Shown: positions 53,085-62,241, counted from the stretch's first letter. The stretch: 64,000 nt of DNA from Candidatus Bathyarchaeota archaeon (GCA_018396705.1 JAGTQZ010000002.1:124001-188000); one strand, 5' to 3'. Translations and numbers: made by a program. The notes: generated by a model from the sequence alone, not told the origin.

Positions 53085-54329
53085 ATGCAAGTACGAAAAT
53101 TTTCTATGAAGATAGATAAGTGCATGAAGGTTAAGTTAGGAACCATTATAACAATCGCCAATTTATTTGTTTGGTACTATCACGCTTCCACGGTTCTTAG
53201 AGGGGTTATAGACAGAATACTTCTTAATCAAGTGGAGAAGTTAATTTTGAATGTTGTCTTTTTTTCAGTTATAATCGTCTCTATGACTGGGGGTGCTTAT
53301 ATTTCAGGTAAGTTAGTTCACCTGAAACGTTTTATTTTACTATGGAATTTATTTGGTGTTTTTTCCTCATTAGCGCTTGCAATGCTAGAAATGATACCTG
53401 TAACGACCTTTAACATCTTATTCCTTTTATCTCTGGTAGGTATTTCATTTGGTCTAGGTTTTCCTTCTTGCATGCGTATCTTCGCAGATATAACTGAGGA
53501 AAGAAATAGAGCATGGTTCGGGAGCATACTAATCCTTTTTATGTTCATGGGATTATTTGTTTCTGGATTTATAACTTCTATGAACTCATTTTGGAACGTA
53601 TTAGTTCTAACCGCTTTTCGATCATTAGGTTTAATAAGTTTTCGTTTTCTTAATGATTATTTTCTAAATTATAAGCAGAAAAGAGAGGTTTCTTTCGTAT
53701 TTTTACTTGTAAAAGAGAGAGCGGTTTTACTTTATCTTGCCCCATGGAGTGCATTTTCAATTGTTAACTATCTAGGTTGGCCTATATGCAGCAAAATTTA
53801 CGGTGAGGAGTTCGTCCACCACTCAGCTCTTGTGAGTAGCATAATAACGATATTTTTCGCTCTAATATCTGGTTTTTTTGCGGACAATGTCGGACGAAGA
53901 AAAGTACTCATCACGGGTTTTATAATATTCGGAATTGCATATGCAATGCTTGGGATTAACCCATACAATTTTTATGTGTGGTATTTTTATACAATTGCCG
54001 ATGGAGTTGCATGGGGGATCTTTTACGTAGTCTTTTGGTTTACAATATGGGGGGATTTAGCTCATGAACAGCCGAGCGAGAAATATTATGTCATCGGAAT
54101 AATACCGTACATATTTTCAGGCTTCCTGCGCGTAACAATAGGTCCATTTATAATAAATGCCATATCAGAATATGCAATTTTTTCTTTTGCTGCATTCTTT
54201 CTGTTTCTTGCAGTTATTCCTCTAATGTTTGCTCCTGAGACTTTGCCTGAGAAGACGCTTCGTGAGCGGGAGCTTAGGAGTTACATTGAGCGGGCTAAGC
54301 GGGTTAGGGAAAAGTTTACAAGAGGCTGA
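53085..54329 (+). CDS. MFS transporter
   Basis: A 414-residue membrane protein with about 12 helices. The loop after helix 2-3 and the GFFADNVGRRKVLITGFI segment (MFS motif A, in the central loop) support the assignment. The C-terminus LPEKTLRERELRSYIERAKR is a basic amphipathic tail. It ends 32 bp before the GTG start of the radical SAM gene. Substrate is unknown; a link with the radical SAM product is possible but not shown. A second possible start is the ATG at 53106. Confidence 0.83.
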   Translation: MQVRKFSMKIDKCMKVKLGTIITIANLFVWYYHASTVLRGVIDRILLNQVEKLILNVVFFSVIIVSMTGGAYISGKLVHLKRFILLWNLFGVFSSLALAMLEMIPVTTFNILFLLSLVGISFGLGFPSCMRIFADITEERNRAWFGSILILFMFMGLFVSGFITSMNSFWNVLVLTAFRSLGLISFRFLNDYFLNYKQKREVSFVFLLVKERAVLLYLAPWSAFSIVNYLGWPICSKIYGEEFVHHSALVSSIITIFFALISGFFADNVGRRKVLITGFIIFGIAYAMLGINPYNFYVWYFYTIADGVAWGIFYVVFWFTIWGDLAHEQPSEKYYVIGIIPYIFSGFLRVTIGPFIINAISEYAIFSFAAFFLFLAVIPLMFAPETLPEKTLRERELRSYIERAKRVREKFTRG

Positions 54330-54361
54330 GTTAGATGCTTTTTCTCTGGTGGTGGGGCTGT

Positions 54362-55483
54362 GTGTTCTTTCATTTGATGTTGACGTCTGAGTGTGATTTG
54401 CAGTGTCGCTATTGTTTCGGCGAAGCAGTAGAAGATTTCGGGGATGACTTTGGCGGTTTAAATGTTGATTATTGTTTGCCCAAGCGTTTAAGCTATGATT
54501 TGGAGTCGTTGGAACATTTTTGCAGTTTGGATCCAGACTGTGTTTTGATTTTTTATGGTGGGGAGCCGCTACTATGCCTAGAAGATATCAGACGCATTAT
54601 GGATCGGGTTAATGCTAAATATTTTGCTGTTCAAACGAATGGCCTGCATTTAGACTGCTTAGGGCCGGAATACGTGAACCGGTTTAGTGTTGTTTTGGTG
54701 TCGGTTGATGGAGACGAAGTCCTAACCGATTTTTACCGTGGAAAGGGTGTTTACAGCAAAGTCATAGAGAATTTAAAGTTGATCAAGCACAACGGCTTTA
54801 ACGGCGAGATTATTGCACGAATGACAGTCATGGAGGAAACTGACATCTACAAGCAGGTTTTATGGCTGCTAAGCAATAGCGAGTTTCCATTTTCATCTGT
54901 GCATTGGCAGCTTAACGCTGGCTTCTGGAACGATTTTGAAAAACGAAAATTCAAGGAGTGGAGTGAGAAAAGCTATAATCCCGGAATCCGCCGCCTAGTC
55001 AAGTTCTGGGTTGACCACATGGAGAAATACGGTGTTGTTTTACGTTTGTACCCATTTCTCGGCGTTGCTCAATCCCTTCTGAAGGGCGAGGAGAAAACTC
55101 TTCTGCGATGTGGCGCCGGCTGGATAAACTATGCCATCCAAACGGACGGACATATAGCGCCTTGTCCAAGCATGTGGGGTATAAGAGACTTTTATTTGGG
55201 GCATATAAGCACGACGCACCCGCTTAGGCTCAGGAAAATCTTTGTCAACGAGCCTTGCATAAACTGCGGGATATTCAATATTTGCGGAGGCAGATGCCTA
55301 TACGCAAATATAACGAAACGCTGGAAACCCGAAGCCTACAAGCTTGTCTGTAAAACTGTTGAAAACATGATCAACGTCATAAAATATGAACTACCAAGAA
55401 TCAAAGCACTAATTGAAACTGGCAGAATAAAAATGCAAGATTTTGATTTCATGCAATATGTTGGCTGTGAAATAATTCCATAA
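54362..55483 (+). CDS. Radical SAM/SPASM enzyme, putative peptide-modifying (AF1577-like)
   Basis: A 373-residue enzyme. The N-terminus has the [4Fe-4S] CxxxCxxC motif TSECDLQCRYCFGE, then LIFYGGEPLL, VSVDGDEVLTDFYRGKG and a C-terminal SPASM-type cysteine set: LRCGAGWINYAIQTDGHIAP-C, CINCGIFNICGGRC. The HLMLTSECDLQCRYCFGEA start recalls the archaeal family described as putative peptide-modifying enzymes of the AF1577 type. I chose the GTG at 54362 with GGTGGTGGGG just upstream; the ATG at 54335 gives an unlikely tryptophan-rich start. No precursor peptide is obvious nearby. Confidence 0.85.
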   Translation: MFFHLMLTSECDLQCRYCFGEAVEDFGDDFGGLNVDYCLPKRLSYDLESLEHFCSLDPDCVLIFYGGEPLLCLEDIRRIMDRVNAKYFAVQTNGLHLDCLGPEYVNRFSVVLVSVDGDEVLTDFYRGKGVYSKVIENLKLIKHNGFNGEIIARMTVMEETDIYKQVLWLLSNSEFPFSSVHWQLNAGFWNDFEKRKFKEWSEKSYNPGIRRLVKFWVDHMEKYGVVLRLYPFLGVAQSLLKGEEKTLLRCGAGWINYAIQTDGHIAPCPSMWGIRDFYLGHISTTHPLRLRKIFVNEPCINCGIFNICGGRCLYANITKRWKPEAYKLVCKTVENMINVIKYELPRIKALIETGRIKMQDFDFMQYVGCEIIP

Positions 55484-55537
55484 TCCTTGCCCTTGCGTTA
55501 ACGACAAAATTAAAATTAAAAGTCCATTTTAATAGTC

Positions 55538-56257
55538 TTGAGCTTGGCCAATTTCATTGAAATCGAGGGTAAACTCTCAGAGGGTGTTTTCGAAAGGCGC
55601 GTGACTAGATTTTCCGCTTTGGTAAAGGTTAAAGGGAAAAGCCAGCAATGTTTCTTACCAAATCCTGGAAGACTCGATGAACTTTTGACTTCTGGCGCAC
55701 AAGTGATTTTGAGAAAAAGCAACACCGCAAAAAGCAAAAGAGAGACTTCTTATGACATTGTAGGCGTATATAAAAACGGTGCAATTGTTTCTGTCGATTC
55801 TCGTCTACCAAATAAGCTTGTTTTTGAGGTGTTAAAAAACAGGGATTTACCAGAATTTAGCGGTTATAAAGTTGTTAAACCCGAGTACCGCTATGGACAT
55901 GCAAGGTTTGATTTTCTCCTTCGCGGCGGGTCGGCAATTAAGCCTTGCCTTTTGGAAGTTAAGTCCTGCACTCTTGTCCGAGACGGTGTTGCCATGTTTC
56001 CAGACGCGCCTACCGAAAGAGGCGCTAGACATGTTTTAGAGCTTGCCAAAGCCTTAGATGAAGGTTTTAGAGCCACTGTACTCTTTATAATTCAAAGAAG
56101 CGACGCCAAATTCTTTACCGTGAATGACGGGACCGATCCGAAGTTTGGAGAAGCCCTCCTGAGAGCGGTTAAACATGGGTTAGAAGTTTATGCTTATTCG
56201 ACAAGATTCGCCGGAAACAAGATAATTTTGAATGGAAAAGTTAAGATCATGCTTTGA
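55538..56257 (+). CDS. sfsA: SfsA family DNA/RNA-binding nuclease
   Basis: A 239-residue protein with family motifs FLPNPGRLDELL, YDIVGVYKNGAIVSVDSRLP, CLLEVKSCTLVRDGVAMFPD and APTERGARHVLEL. SfsA proteins have a PD-(D/E)xK fold (E-x-K in LEVKS) and bind DNA. The E. coli member was named for sugar fermentation stimulation; the actual role is unsettled. The TTG start gives the normal N-terminus. Confidence 0.92.
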   Translation: MSLANFIEIEGKLSEGVFERRVTRFSALVKVKGKSQQCFLPNPGRLDELLTSGAQVILRKSNTAKSKRETSYDIVGVYKNGAIVSVDSRLPNKLVFEVLKNRDLPEFSGYKVVKPEYRYGHARFDFLLRGGSAIKPCLLEVKSCTLVRDGVAMFPDAPTERGARHVLELAKALDEGFRATVLFIIQRSDAKFFTVNDGTDPKFGEALLRAVKHGLEVYAYSTRFAGNKIILNGKVKIML

Positions 56258-56349
56258 AATATGTTTGTTTTCAGCTGTTGAAAAGGGAAATTAATAAAAA
56301 CAAGTTTTGCATGAGAACATTTAACTTAAGCTTGGTGGAGATGCGATTC

Positions 56350-56964
56350 ATGGCTAAGGCTGCTTCAAGAAAGTTTGTGGCTGTTGATCCGGCTAAATGC
56401 ACGGGCTGCAGCCTCTGTGAGTATGTTTGCGTTTTAGAGAAAAACGAGCCGATTTGGAACCCCTTAAGGTCTAGAATTAGGGTCATACGGCTTACTCCGG
56501 CCTTCAACCTTGCATTAACATGCCGACTCTGTGAGAACGCGCCTTGCGTCAGAGCCTGCCCTAGAAACGCCCTAATTCAGTCTGAAGAAGGCTTCATCGT
56601 TATAGATGAGACTAAATGCGATCGATGCGGCTGGTGCATTCAAGCCTGTCCATACGGTGGGATTTCGCTTCACCCGGACAAATCCTCGGTTTTGGTTTGC
56701 GACCTATGCAAAAACGATCCAGAAGGACCCCAGTGTGTTCGATTCTGTCCAGAAGAAGCCTTGGAACTAGTGACTGGAGATGATATAGTGACAAAGAAGT
56801 GGGTTACAGCCATGGAGAAAATACCGACAAACATCGATAAGCTAACCAACCTTGTAAAAAGGCGAGAGTGGGCTGTTCTGTTTGAGGAAGCCGAGGACAG
56901 AGCGAAGAGACTTTCAGAAAAACTCGAGGCAATAAACAAAAAGTGGGGTTACAAGCTAAAGTAG
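56350..56964 (+). CDS. Four-cluster [4Fe-4S] ferredoxin-type electron carrier subunit
   Basis: A 204-residue protein with four cysteine groups as in DMSO reductase beta subunits (HycB/CooF/DmsB type): KCTGCSLCEYVC, LTCRLCENAPCVRACP, KCDRCGWCIQACP and VCDLCKNDPEGPQCVRFCP. It should pass electrons between a redox enzyme and ferredoxin. ATG at 56350 is about nine bases after GGTGGAG. No redox enzyme is next to it; partners might be the AOR at the left edge or the molybdopterin oxidoreductase at 5.6 kb, both speculative. The C-terminal part is charged and helical. Confidence 0.88.
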   Translation: MAKAASRKFVAVDPAKCTGCSLCEYVCVLEKNEPIWNPLRSRIRVIRLTPAFNLALTCRLCENAPCVRACPRNALIQSEEGFIVIDETKCDRCGWCIQACPYGGISLHPDKSSVLVCDLCKNDPEGPQCVRFCPEEALELVTGDDIVTKKWVTAMEKIPTNIDKLTNLVKRREWAVLFEEAEDRAKRLSEKLEAINKKWGYKLK

Positions 56965-57028
56965 TGCACATGCCCTCAACAAAAGATAAACAAAAAGACT
57001 GGAAATGAGGGCTGAGGAAAAGGATGAG

Positions 57029-57298
57029 CTAAAGCCTTTTGTACACTATATCTTTTTCTCTTGCACGTTGCGCCACCTTCAGACCTACGCTTTGTCCAGC
57101 CTCGGCTTTCTGCACATTTTTATGTTCAATCTGCATGGATTCCACAACCTGTTCGAAGTCAGTTGCTGGGCCCTTGATAACTATGCGGTCTCCAACAGCT
57201 AACGGAGCCTTAAGTTCAACAACAGCCACACCAATCTTGGTAAAGTAGTGAGTTACACGTCCCACTTCAACAAGGTTCTCTTCCCTCAAATATTTCAT
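57029..57298 (-). CDS. Translation elongation factor-like small protein (EF-Tu domain 2-like)
   Basis: An 89-residue protein with the pattern VGRVTHYFTKIGVAVVELKA, PLAVGDRIVIKGPATDFEQV and VQKAEAGQSVGLKVAQRARE. It is a stand-alone beta barrel similar to domain 2 of EF-1A/EF-Tu, widespread in archaea and of unknown role. Position opposite to the ferredoxin gene; its own promoter likely lies near 57310. Confidence 0.85.
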   Translation of the reverse strand: MKYLREENLVEVGRVTHYFTKIGVAVVELKAPLAVGDRIVIKGPATDFEQVVESMQIEHKNVQKAEAGQSVGLKVAQRAREKDIVYKRL

Positions 57299-57437
57299 CT
57301 CCGAAACTATAGATGTTTTAGCTTTCCATAAATAATTTGTCTTAAAAGTAGCTTCTGCCCGAGGCGTCTGCGGGTTCTAGACGCTCTGCTCACAACCAAA
57401 AGTGGTTTTTAAGGTTGAAAGGCTCTGTTTTCAAAAG

Positions 57438-59342
57438 TTACTCTTCCTCGAAAAGCTCCGGCGGAATATAATCCATTCCAAACGTTTCTCTCGCCTTTAG
57501 AAGGCGTTCACGTTGCTGATTTAAGATTATGAAGAGTTCCTCCGGTGTGTCAGCAACTTTTTCCCTGTAAAACTTTTCAACTCGCTCAATTTTGGCGAGG
57601 TTTTCTGGTATACGTATGGTAAATTGTTTTGTATAGTCTTCTTTGCGGTATTCCTTACTCAAAACTTGTCTAAAAAGCGTGTGTAAATCCCCGTATTTCG
57701 GAATCAGTCCAGTGGGGGTGATTCTCGCCCCAACGTCGTTGTGTACTCGCAGTTCCATCCACTTGACCCACACGTGCTTATCTCTCGGCGAGTTCAGATA
57801 TTCTCCGGTTTGCAAGTCTCTTAGGAAGTAGTTTACCCCGAATATTATAGGCGGCTTTTTGAGTTTTCTTCCAAAGTCTAGGTTGTTTCGTATATTTTGC
57901 CCCATTGGTATGGAAATAAAGTCTTGTATGCTCATCATGTTTATTTCCGGTATACCTTCTTTCCCAACTGTAGCGAAGGTTGTTTCGGTTTCAAGGGCTG
58001 CCCCGTAACAGATCACGCCGTGTTCCCAGTTGAAGCTTTGCTGAACGGGTACATACGCCTTGGAGTCACGTCCTCCATACATTATTCCGCCAAGTTCAAC
58101 GCCCATAGGGTTGTCCAACTCTGGATCACAGTTTTCCAGCGCTTTCAATGATACTGTGTAGCGGGCGTTTTTGTGGGCGGGTGGTATAGGTTCACCATTT
58201 TCGTCTGTTTTGCCATTCCACCAATGTCCAGTGTAGTTGACTCCTTCTTTAGGCAACTCGCAACCCATTCCAAGCCAGTAGGGTTTTCCATCTTTCACCA
58301 GAACATTTGAAAAAATTACTTCACCAGGGCTTGTAAGCACCTTGTAAAGTATTGGATCATCTTTAGGGTTTATGCCTTGAAGGATGCCGAAAATACCGCA
58401 TTCGGCGTTTGCAGCCCTTGCTACAGAGTTAATGTTGCGAATATAGGCAATATCATCGCCAAGTATAGTTTCTCCAGGAAGCATGGCGGTTGAAGTTTTG
58501 CCGCAAGCGCTTGGAAAGGCTCCGGCAAAATATGTTTTTCTGCCGCCAGGTCCGTGCACTCCCATAATCATCATGTGCTCCGCGAGCCAACCCTCTTGAT
58601 TTGCCTTTCTTATGGCAAGCCTAAATGCGAGCTTTTTAAATCCCACAGAGTTGCCGGCATACTGCGTGTTGACACTATAGATTGTACCCCCAGTATAGTC
58701 TATGTAGATTCTTTTCTTGTCATGGTCTATGCTAACCATGTTTTCATTAACTCTTCCGCTAGAGTGCAGCACCTTTAGGAAATTTGTGTCAGAAGGTGCC
58801 TTAACAAATGCTTCGTATCCCGGTCTGAAAAGCAAGTACTCTGAATGGGCAACATACCACGAATCTGTACATTGTACGCCTAGAATTGAAAAGACGGAAT
58901 TGAGGGGGCCTAGACATACGAAACGGACAATCATCGTACGTCCTTTCATCGAATCCCTGAGTAGGCTTTTCACTTCTGCCAGCCCTTCATCTCTGTCAAT
59001 TTGATTCAGCGCCTTACTTAGGTAGTCTCCCTTTGGCACAAGATATTTTGTGGCTTCACGGTCCCTGCCTTGATCATAGGGACCGTCAAAATGGACCGTG
59101 TGCCCGGGTGTCGCAAGGGGTTTCTCTTCCCCTGTCTTTATTGCCATCCGCCTGATGTAAGCTATATCGTCAGGCGAATCGTCAGAGACAAAAATTCCTT
59201 CAGGATTGCAAAGCATTGCACACTCAACAATGAACTGGTGAACTCTTGGAATTTTTATGAGGTGGAGCTTATCATAATCCTCTCTGTCCAGCTTATGCCT
59301 TATCGCTTGAAGACAGCAACTTATCTCGTTGGTTTGCAGCAT
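57438..59342 (-). CDS. pckG: Phosphoenolpyruvate carboxykinase (GTP)
   Basis: A 634-residue GTP-type PEPCK: the P-loop FAGAFPSACGKTSTAM, GDDIAYIRNINSVARAANAE, the substrate-binding Arg region (RMAIKTGEEKPL early), and the mobile lid LPKEGVNYTGHWW. It interconverts oxaloacetate plus GTP with PEP, for gluconeogenesis or anaplerosis. Length and order are normal. It lies alone on the minus strand; T-rich sequence follows the end. Confidence 0.96.
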   Translation of the reverse strand: MLQTNEISCCLQAIRHKLDREDYDKLHLIKIPRVHQFIVECAMLCNPEGIFVSDDSPDDIAYIRRMAIKTGEEKPLATPGHTVHFDGPYDQGRDREATKYLVPKGDYLSKALNQIDRDEGLAEVKSLLRDSMKGRTMIVRFVCLGPLNSVFSILGVQCTDSWYVAHSEYLLFRPGYEAFVKAPSDTNFLKVLHSSGRVNENMVSIDHDKKRIYIDYTGGTIYSVNTQYAGNSVGFKKLAFRLAIRKANQEGWLAEHMMIMGVHGPGGRKTYFAGAFPSACGKTSTAMLPGETILGDDIAYIRNINSVARAANAECGIFGILQGINPKDDPILYKVLTSPGEVIFSNVLVKDGKPYWLGMGCELPKEGVNYTGHWWNGKTDENGEPIPPAHKNARYTVSLKALENCDPELDNPMGVELGGIMYGGRDSKAYVPVQQSFNWEHGVICYGAALETETTFATVGKEGIPEINMMSIQDFISIPMGQNIRNNLDFGRKLKKPPIIFGVNYFLRDLQTGEYLNSPRDKHVWVKWMELRVHNDVGARITPTGLIPKYGDLHTLFRQVLSKEYRKEDYTKQFTIRIPENLAKIERVEKFYREKVADTPEELFIILNQQRERLLKARETFGMDYIPPELFEEE

Positions 59343-59464
59343 TTCTAATTCCCTAGCGGATTAAACAGAGTCCCATATAAGCTTTCAGAAGCTTTAACTG
59401 TAAGAAAAACAGAATCAGCCAACCTTTCCGAATTTTTATTATAAAAATTACAATAAATCTTGTT

Positions 59465-60760
59465 TTAATTAGAAAATATGCCTTCAAGATATGTCGCTGA
59501 AGCGTTATAAATTCTAACATGTACAACTTTGCCAAGCACGTTTTCCCCATTTTTCACAACTATCGGCTTGTAGGCTTGGTTTCGGCCAATCCATGAACCT
59601 TGGACAGCACCTTGTTCATCAATCAAAGCTTCGCCTTCCCAACCGACCCACGTCTTGTTTCTTTCAAGGGCTATTCTTGACGCCAAGCGACTTAAAACAG
59701 AGCTTCTTTTTTTAATCTCAGGAAATGGTACAAAGCCATCCATCTTAGCGGCTGGGGTTCTAGGTCTTGCGAAAAATTTTGACGTATTAACTATGTCCGG
59801 CTTAACCTCTTCTAGCAAGCGCATGGTTTTTTCAAATGCTTCCCATGTTTCGCCAGGAAAACCACAGATAACGTCGGTGGCTATAGTTATCTTAGGAAAA
59901 GCTTCGCGGAAGATGTTTACTATTTGCTTGAAATCTTCAACAGTATAGAATCTCCGCATTCGCTCCAGTATCTGGTTGTCTCCGCTTTGAACTGGGAGGT
60001 GAAGGAACTTGAAGATTTTCTCGTCTCTGTAAGCTTCAACAAGTTTGTCCAAAATTTTCAGCGCCATGTTTGGGGTCATCATTCCAACCCGAATTCTGAA
60101 ATCACCTTCAAGGCTGCAAACAGCCCTCAAAAGTTCTGGAAGGCTTGCACCAATATCCAATCCATAACACGCCGTATCCTGAGAGGTAAGCCAAAACTCC
60201 CGCACCCCTTCAGCCAAGTCCGTCTTAACTCTCTCTATTATCTCACTTATCGTGTAGCTTCTTAAGCGTCCTCTGGCAAAAACAACACAACAATAAGCGC
60301 ATGAACCTAGACACCCATAACTTATTGGTATAATTCCAATAACAGGGTTCACACGTCTTCGCGGAAGATTAAGACTCGGCTTAGCCTTCTCCGCGTCTTC
60401 CAACGCTAAAATCTTTTCGCCCTGAAACACTGCCCCAACAATGTCAACGATTTTTTCGCCTAAAGCTGGGCCAGCTGCCCCGTCAAAGGTTACCTCTCGC
60501 TGCAACCTTTCAAAGTTTATGAGAGGCAAGCATCCAACAACAATAAGCTTTTTGCCTTTAGGAACATTCTTCAAAAGGTTTATCATGCGATTTTCCGTAG
60601 GCCCCTTAACAGCGCAAGTATTGTAAACAATTATGTCAGCATCTTTCAAGCCATGCGCAAGTTGGAACCCAGCTGCCGCTAGGCATCCTGCCATAACCTC
60701 CCCGTCAGCCAAATTTGTCGAACACCCAAAGCTTTTAAGGAACACTCGTGGAATGTTCAT
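59465..60760 (-). CDS. tRNA t6A37 methylthiotransferase (MtaB/CDKAL1-type)
   Basis: A 431-residue enzyme with MiaB-family domains: N-terminal UPF0004 (VFLKSFGCSTNLADGEVMAG, NTCAVKGPTENRM, VVGCLPLINF), radical SAM with SYGCLGSCAYCCVVFARGRL (CxxxCxxC), and a C-terminal TRAM-like domain (NKTWVGWEGEALIDEQGAVQ). It makes ms2t6A at tRNA position 37. The ATG at 60760 starts the family alignment; a longer frame to 60841 reads as untranslated sequence. Confidence 0.93.
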   Translation of the reverse strand: MNIPRVFLKSFGCSTNLADGEVMAGCLAAAGFQLAHGLKDADIIVYNTCAVKGPTENRMINLLKNVPKGKKLIVVGCLPLINFERLQREVTFDGAAGPALGEKIVDIVGAVFQGEKILALEDAEKAKPSLNLPRRRVNPVIGIIPISYGCLGSCAYCCVVFARGRLRSYTISEIIERVKTDLAEGVREFWLTSQDTACYGLDIGASLPELLRAVCSLEGDFRIRVGMMTPNMALKILDKLVEAYRDEKIFKFLHLPVQSGDNQILERMRRFYTVEDFKQIVNIFREAFPKITIATDVICGFPGETWEAFEKTMRLLEEVKPDIVNTSKFFARPRTPAAKMDGFVPFPEIKKRSSVLSRLASRIALERNKTWVGWEGEALIDEQGAVQGSWIGRNQAYKPIVVKNGENVLGKVVHVRIYNASATYLEGIFSN

Positions 60761-60885
60761 GACTTGTACATTAAATGCTCCAAAAAGAAATAAAAACCTA
60801 GAGGTGCTCTTACAATCACTTTTACAAATTTTTGAAAGCATTCAATAATAAGCTTTAAAAAATAAAGAACCAACATGTTTGAATC

Positions 60886-60908
60886 ATATTTAAAGCATAT
60901 TATATACA
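60886..60908 (+). promoter_or_regulatory. TATA elements upstream of cdrS-ftsZ
   Basis: ATATTTAAAG and CATATTATATAC lie in tandem 50-75 bp upstream of the cdrS start. The gene is preceded by a GGTAGGGGGA ribosome site. Confidence 0.5.
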
Positions 60909-60959
60909 AGTATAGCTTTAGATTGCAGTTTCTCGCTTACCGGTAGGGGGAAGTTGAAA

Positions 60960-61115
60960 ATGAAGTTGATTACGCTTTATCTTCCTGAACCATATATTGA
61001 GGCGTTGGATCAATTAGTAAACGAAAGGTTGTATCCAAACAGGGCTGAAGCTATTCGTGTGGCTATCCGTGACTTGATAAACAATGAGATTTGGCGTAGA
61101 AAGAGGGTTGGCTAA
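60960..61115 (+). CDS. cdrS: Ribbon-helix-helix protein upstream of ftsZ (CdrS-like)
   Basis: A 51-residue RHH protein: KLITLYLPEPYIEALDQLV, NERLYPNRAEAIRVAIRDLI and a basic end. The strand-helix-helix pattern matches CopG-like DNA-binding factors. Its stop touches the ftsZ start (TAAATG). In haloarchaea the RHH protein CdrS is encoded directly upstream of ftsZ2 and regulates cell division; length and gene order fit here, and orthology is inferred. GGGGG lies about ten bases upstream. Confidence 0.85.
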   Translation: MKLITLYLPEPYIEALDQLVNERLYPNRAEAIRVAIRDLINNEIWRRKRVG

Positions 61116-62231
61116 ATGCAGTCAACGATTGGACAGACCTTCCGCTATTCATGGCACGGCATGGTTACAGAAGAAATCCGTCCGCCCAGCTTTTGTCGCA
61201 TGCTCGTGTTTGGCGTGGGCGGTGCTGGAAACAACACCGTGACAAGGCTTATGGAAATGGGTGTTGTTGGAGCAGAATGCATAGCAGTAAACACTGATGC
61301 CCTTCACCTAAACATTTCAAAGGCGCATAAGAAAATCCTGATAGGCGAAAAACTAACCAAGGGCTTGGGAGTTGGTGGAGATCCAAAACTTGGAAGAGCA
61401 GCTATAGAGGAGTCTAGAAAGCGCATAGAAGATCTGCTTACAAATGCGGATATAGTCTTCGTAACAGCTGGACTGGGAGGGGGGACAGGTACTGGCGCAG
61501 CACCGGTTATCGCTGAAATCGCCAAAAGAAAGGGCGCATTAACGGTTGGAGTTGTAACAACACCTTTCAAAATCGAGAAAGGCCGTATAGAGTACGCGGC
61601 CTACGCCTTGAACGAGATGCGAAGACACTGCGATACTGTGGTTGTTATTGATAACAACAAACTCCTTCAGATTGCGCCTAATCTGCCCATAAATGAAGCT
61701 TTTAAACTTGCAGATCAAGTTTTGGCGAACATGATTAAAGGGATAGTTGAAACCATTTCAGCGCCAAGCCTCATTAACCTCGACTTTGCAGACTTCAAAA
61801 CTATCGTTAAACGCGGCGGACTAGCCGTAATAGGCATAGGTGAGTCAGACGCACCAAATCGAGCTGAGGACGCTGTAAGAAAAGCTTTGAGAAACCCGCT
61901 TCTAGACGTGGACTATATGGGCGCAAAAGGCGCATTGATACATGTTTCCGGCGATGCTCACATGACTATTGAAGAAGCAAACCGCGTAGGCGAAATAGTC
62001 ACAGAATTGATGGATGAGGATTCGCTAGTCATTTGGGGAGCCAGAGTTAGCCCAGAGTTGGACGGAAAAATAAAAGTAACTTTAGTCTTGACCGGTGTAA
62101 ATTCGCCGTACATTTTAAGCGGTTTTGGAACCATAGCACCGCAATTGTTTAACCTTGAACCATACGCTGAACCGGAAAAACCGTTAAACATAGACCTAAA
62201 CCTCTACCAATTAGAGAAAGACACCATCTAA
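61116..62231 (+). CDS. ftsZ: Cell division GTPase FtsZ
   Basis: A 371-residue tubulin-family GTPase: VFGVGGAGNNTVTRL, VNTDALHL, the tubulin signature GLGGGTGTGAAPVIAEIAKR, VTTPFKIEKGR and a C-terminal domain ending about residue 345, followed by a short tail. A 28-residue N-terminal extension (QSTIGQTFRYSWHG) precedes the core. It polymerises at mid-cell. Co-transcribed with the RHH gene; a T-run follows the gene. Confidence 0.97.
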   Translation: MQSTIGQTFRYSWHGMVTEEIRPPSFCRMLVFGVGGAGNNTVTRLMEMGVVGAECIAVNTDALHLNISKAHKKILIGEKLTKGLGVGGDPKLGRAAIEESRKRIEDLLTNADIVFVTAGLGGGTGTGAAPVIAEIAKRKGALTVGVVTTPFKIEKGRIEYAAYALNEMRRHCDTVVVIDNNKLLQIAPNLPINEAFKLADQVLANMIKGIVETISAPSLINLDFADFKTIVKRGGLAVIGIGESDAPNRAEDAVRKALRNPLLDVDYMGAKGALIHVSGDAHMTIEEANRVGEIVTELMDEDSLVIWGARVSPELDGKIKVTLVLTGVNSPYILSGFGTIAPQLFNLEPYAEPEKPLNIDLNLYQLEKDTI

Positions 62232-62234
62232 ACT

Positions 62235-62241
62235 CTTTTTT
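62235..62241 (+). terminator. T-run terminator after ftsZ
   Basis: A CTTTTTT tract directly after the stop codon, of the kind archaeal polymerase ends on. Confidence 0.35.

Noticed and set aside
57005-57202. 65-codon plus-strand ORF
   Set aside because: It is antisense to the conserved EF-like gene and has no features of its own.
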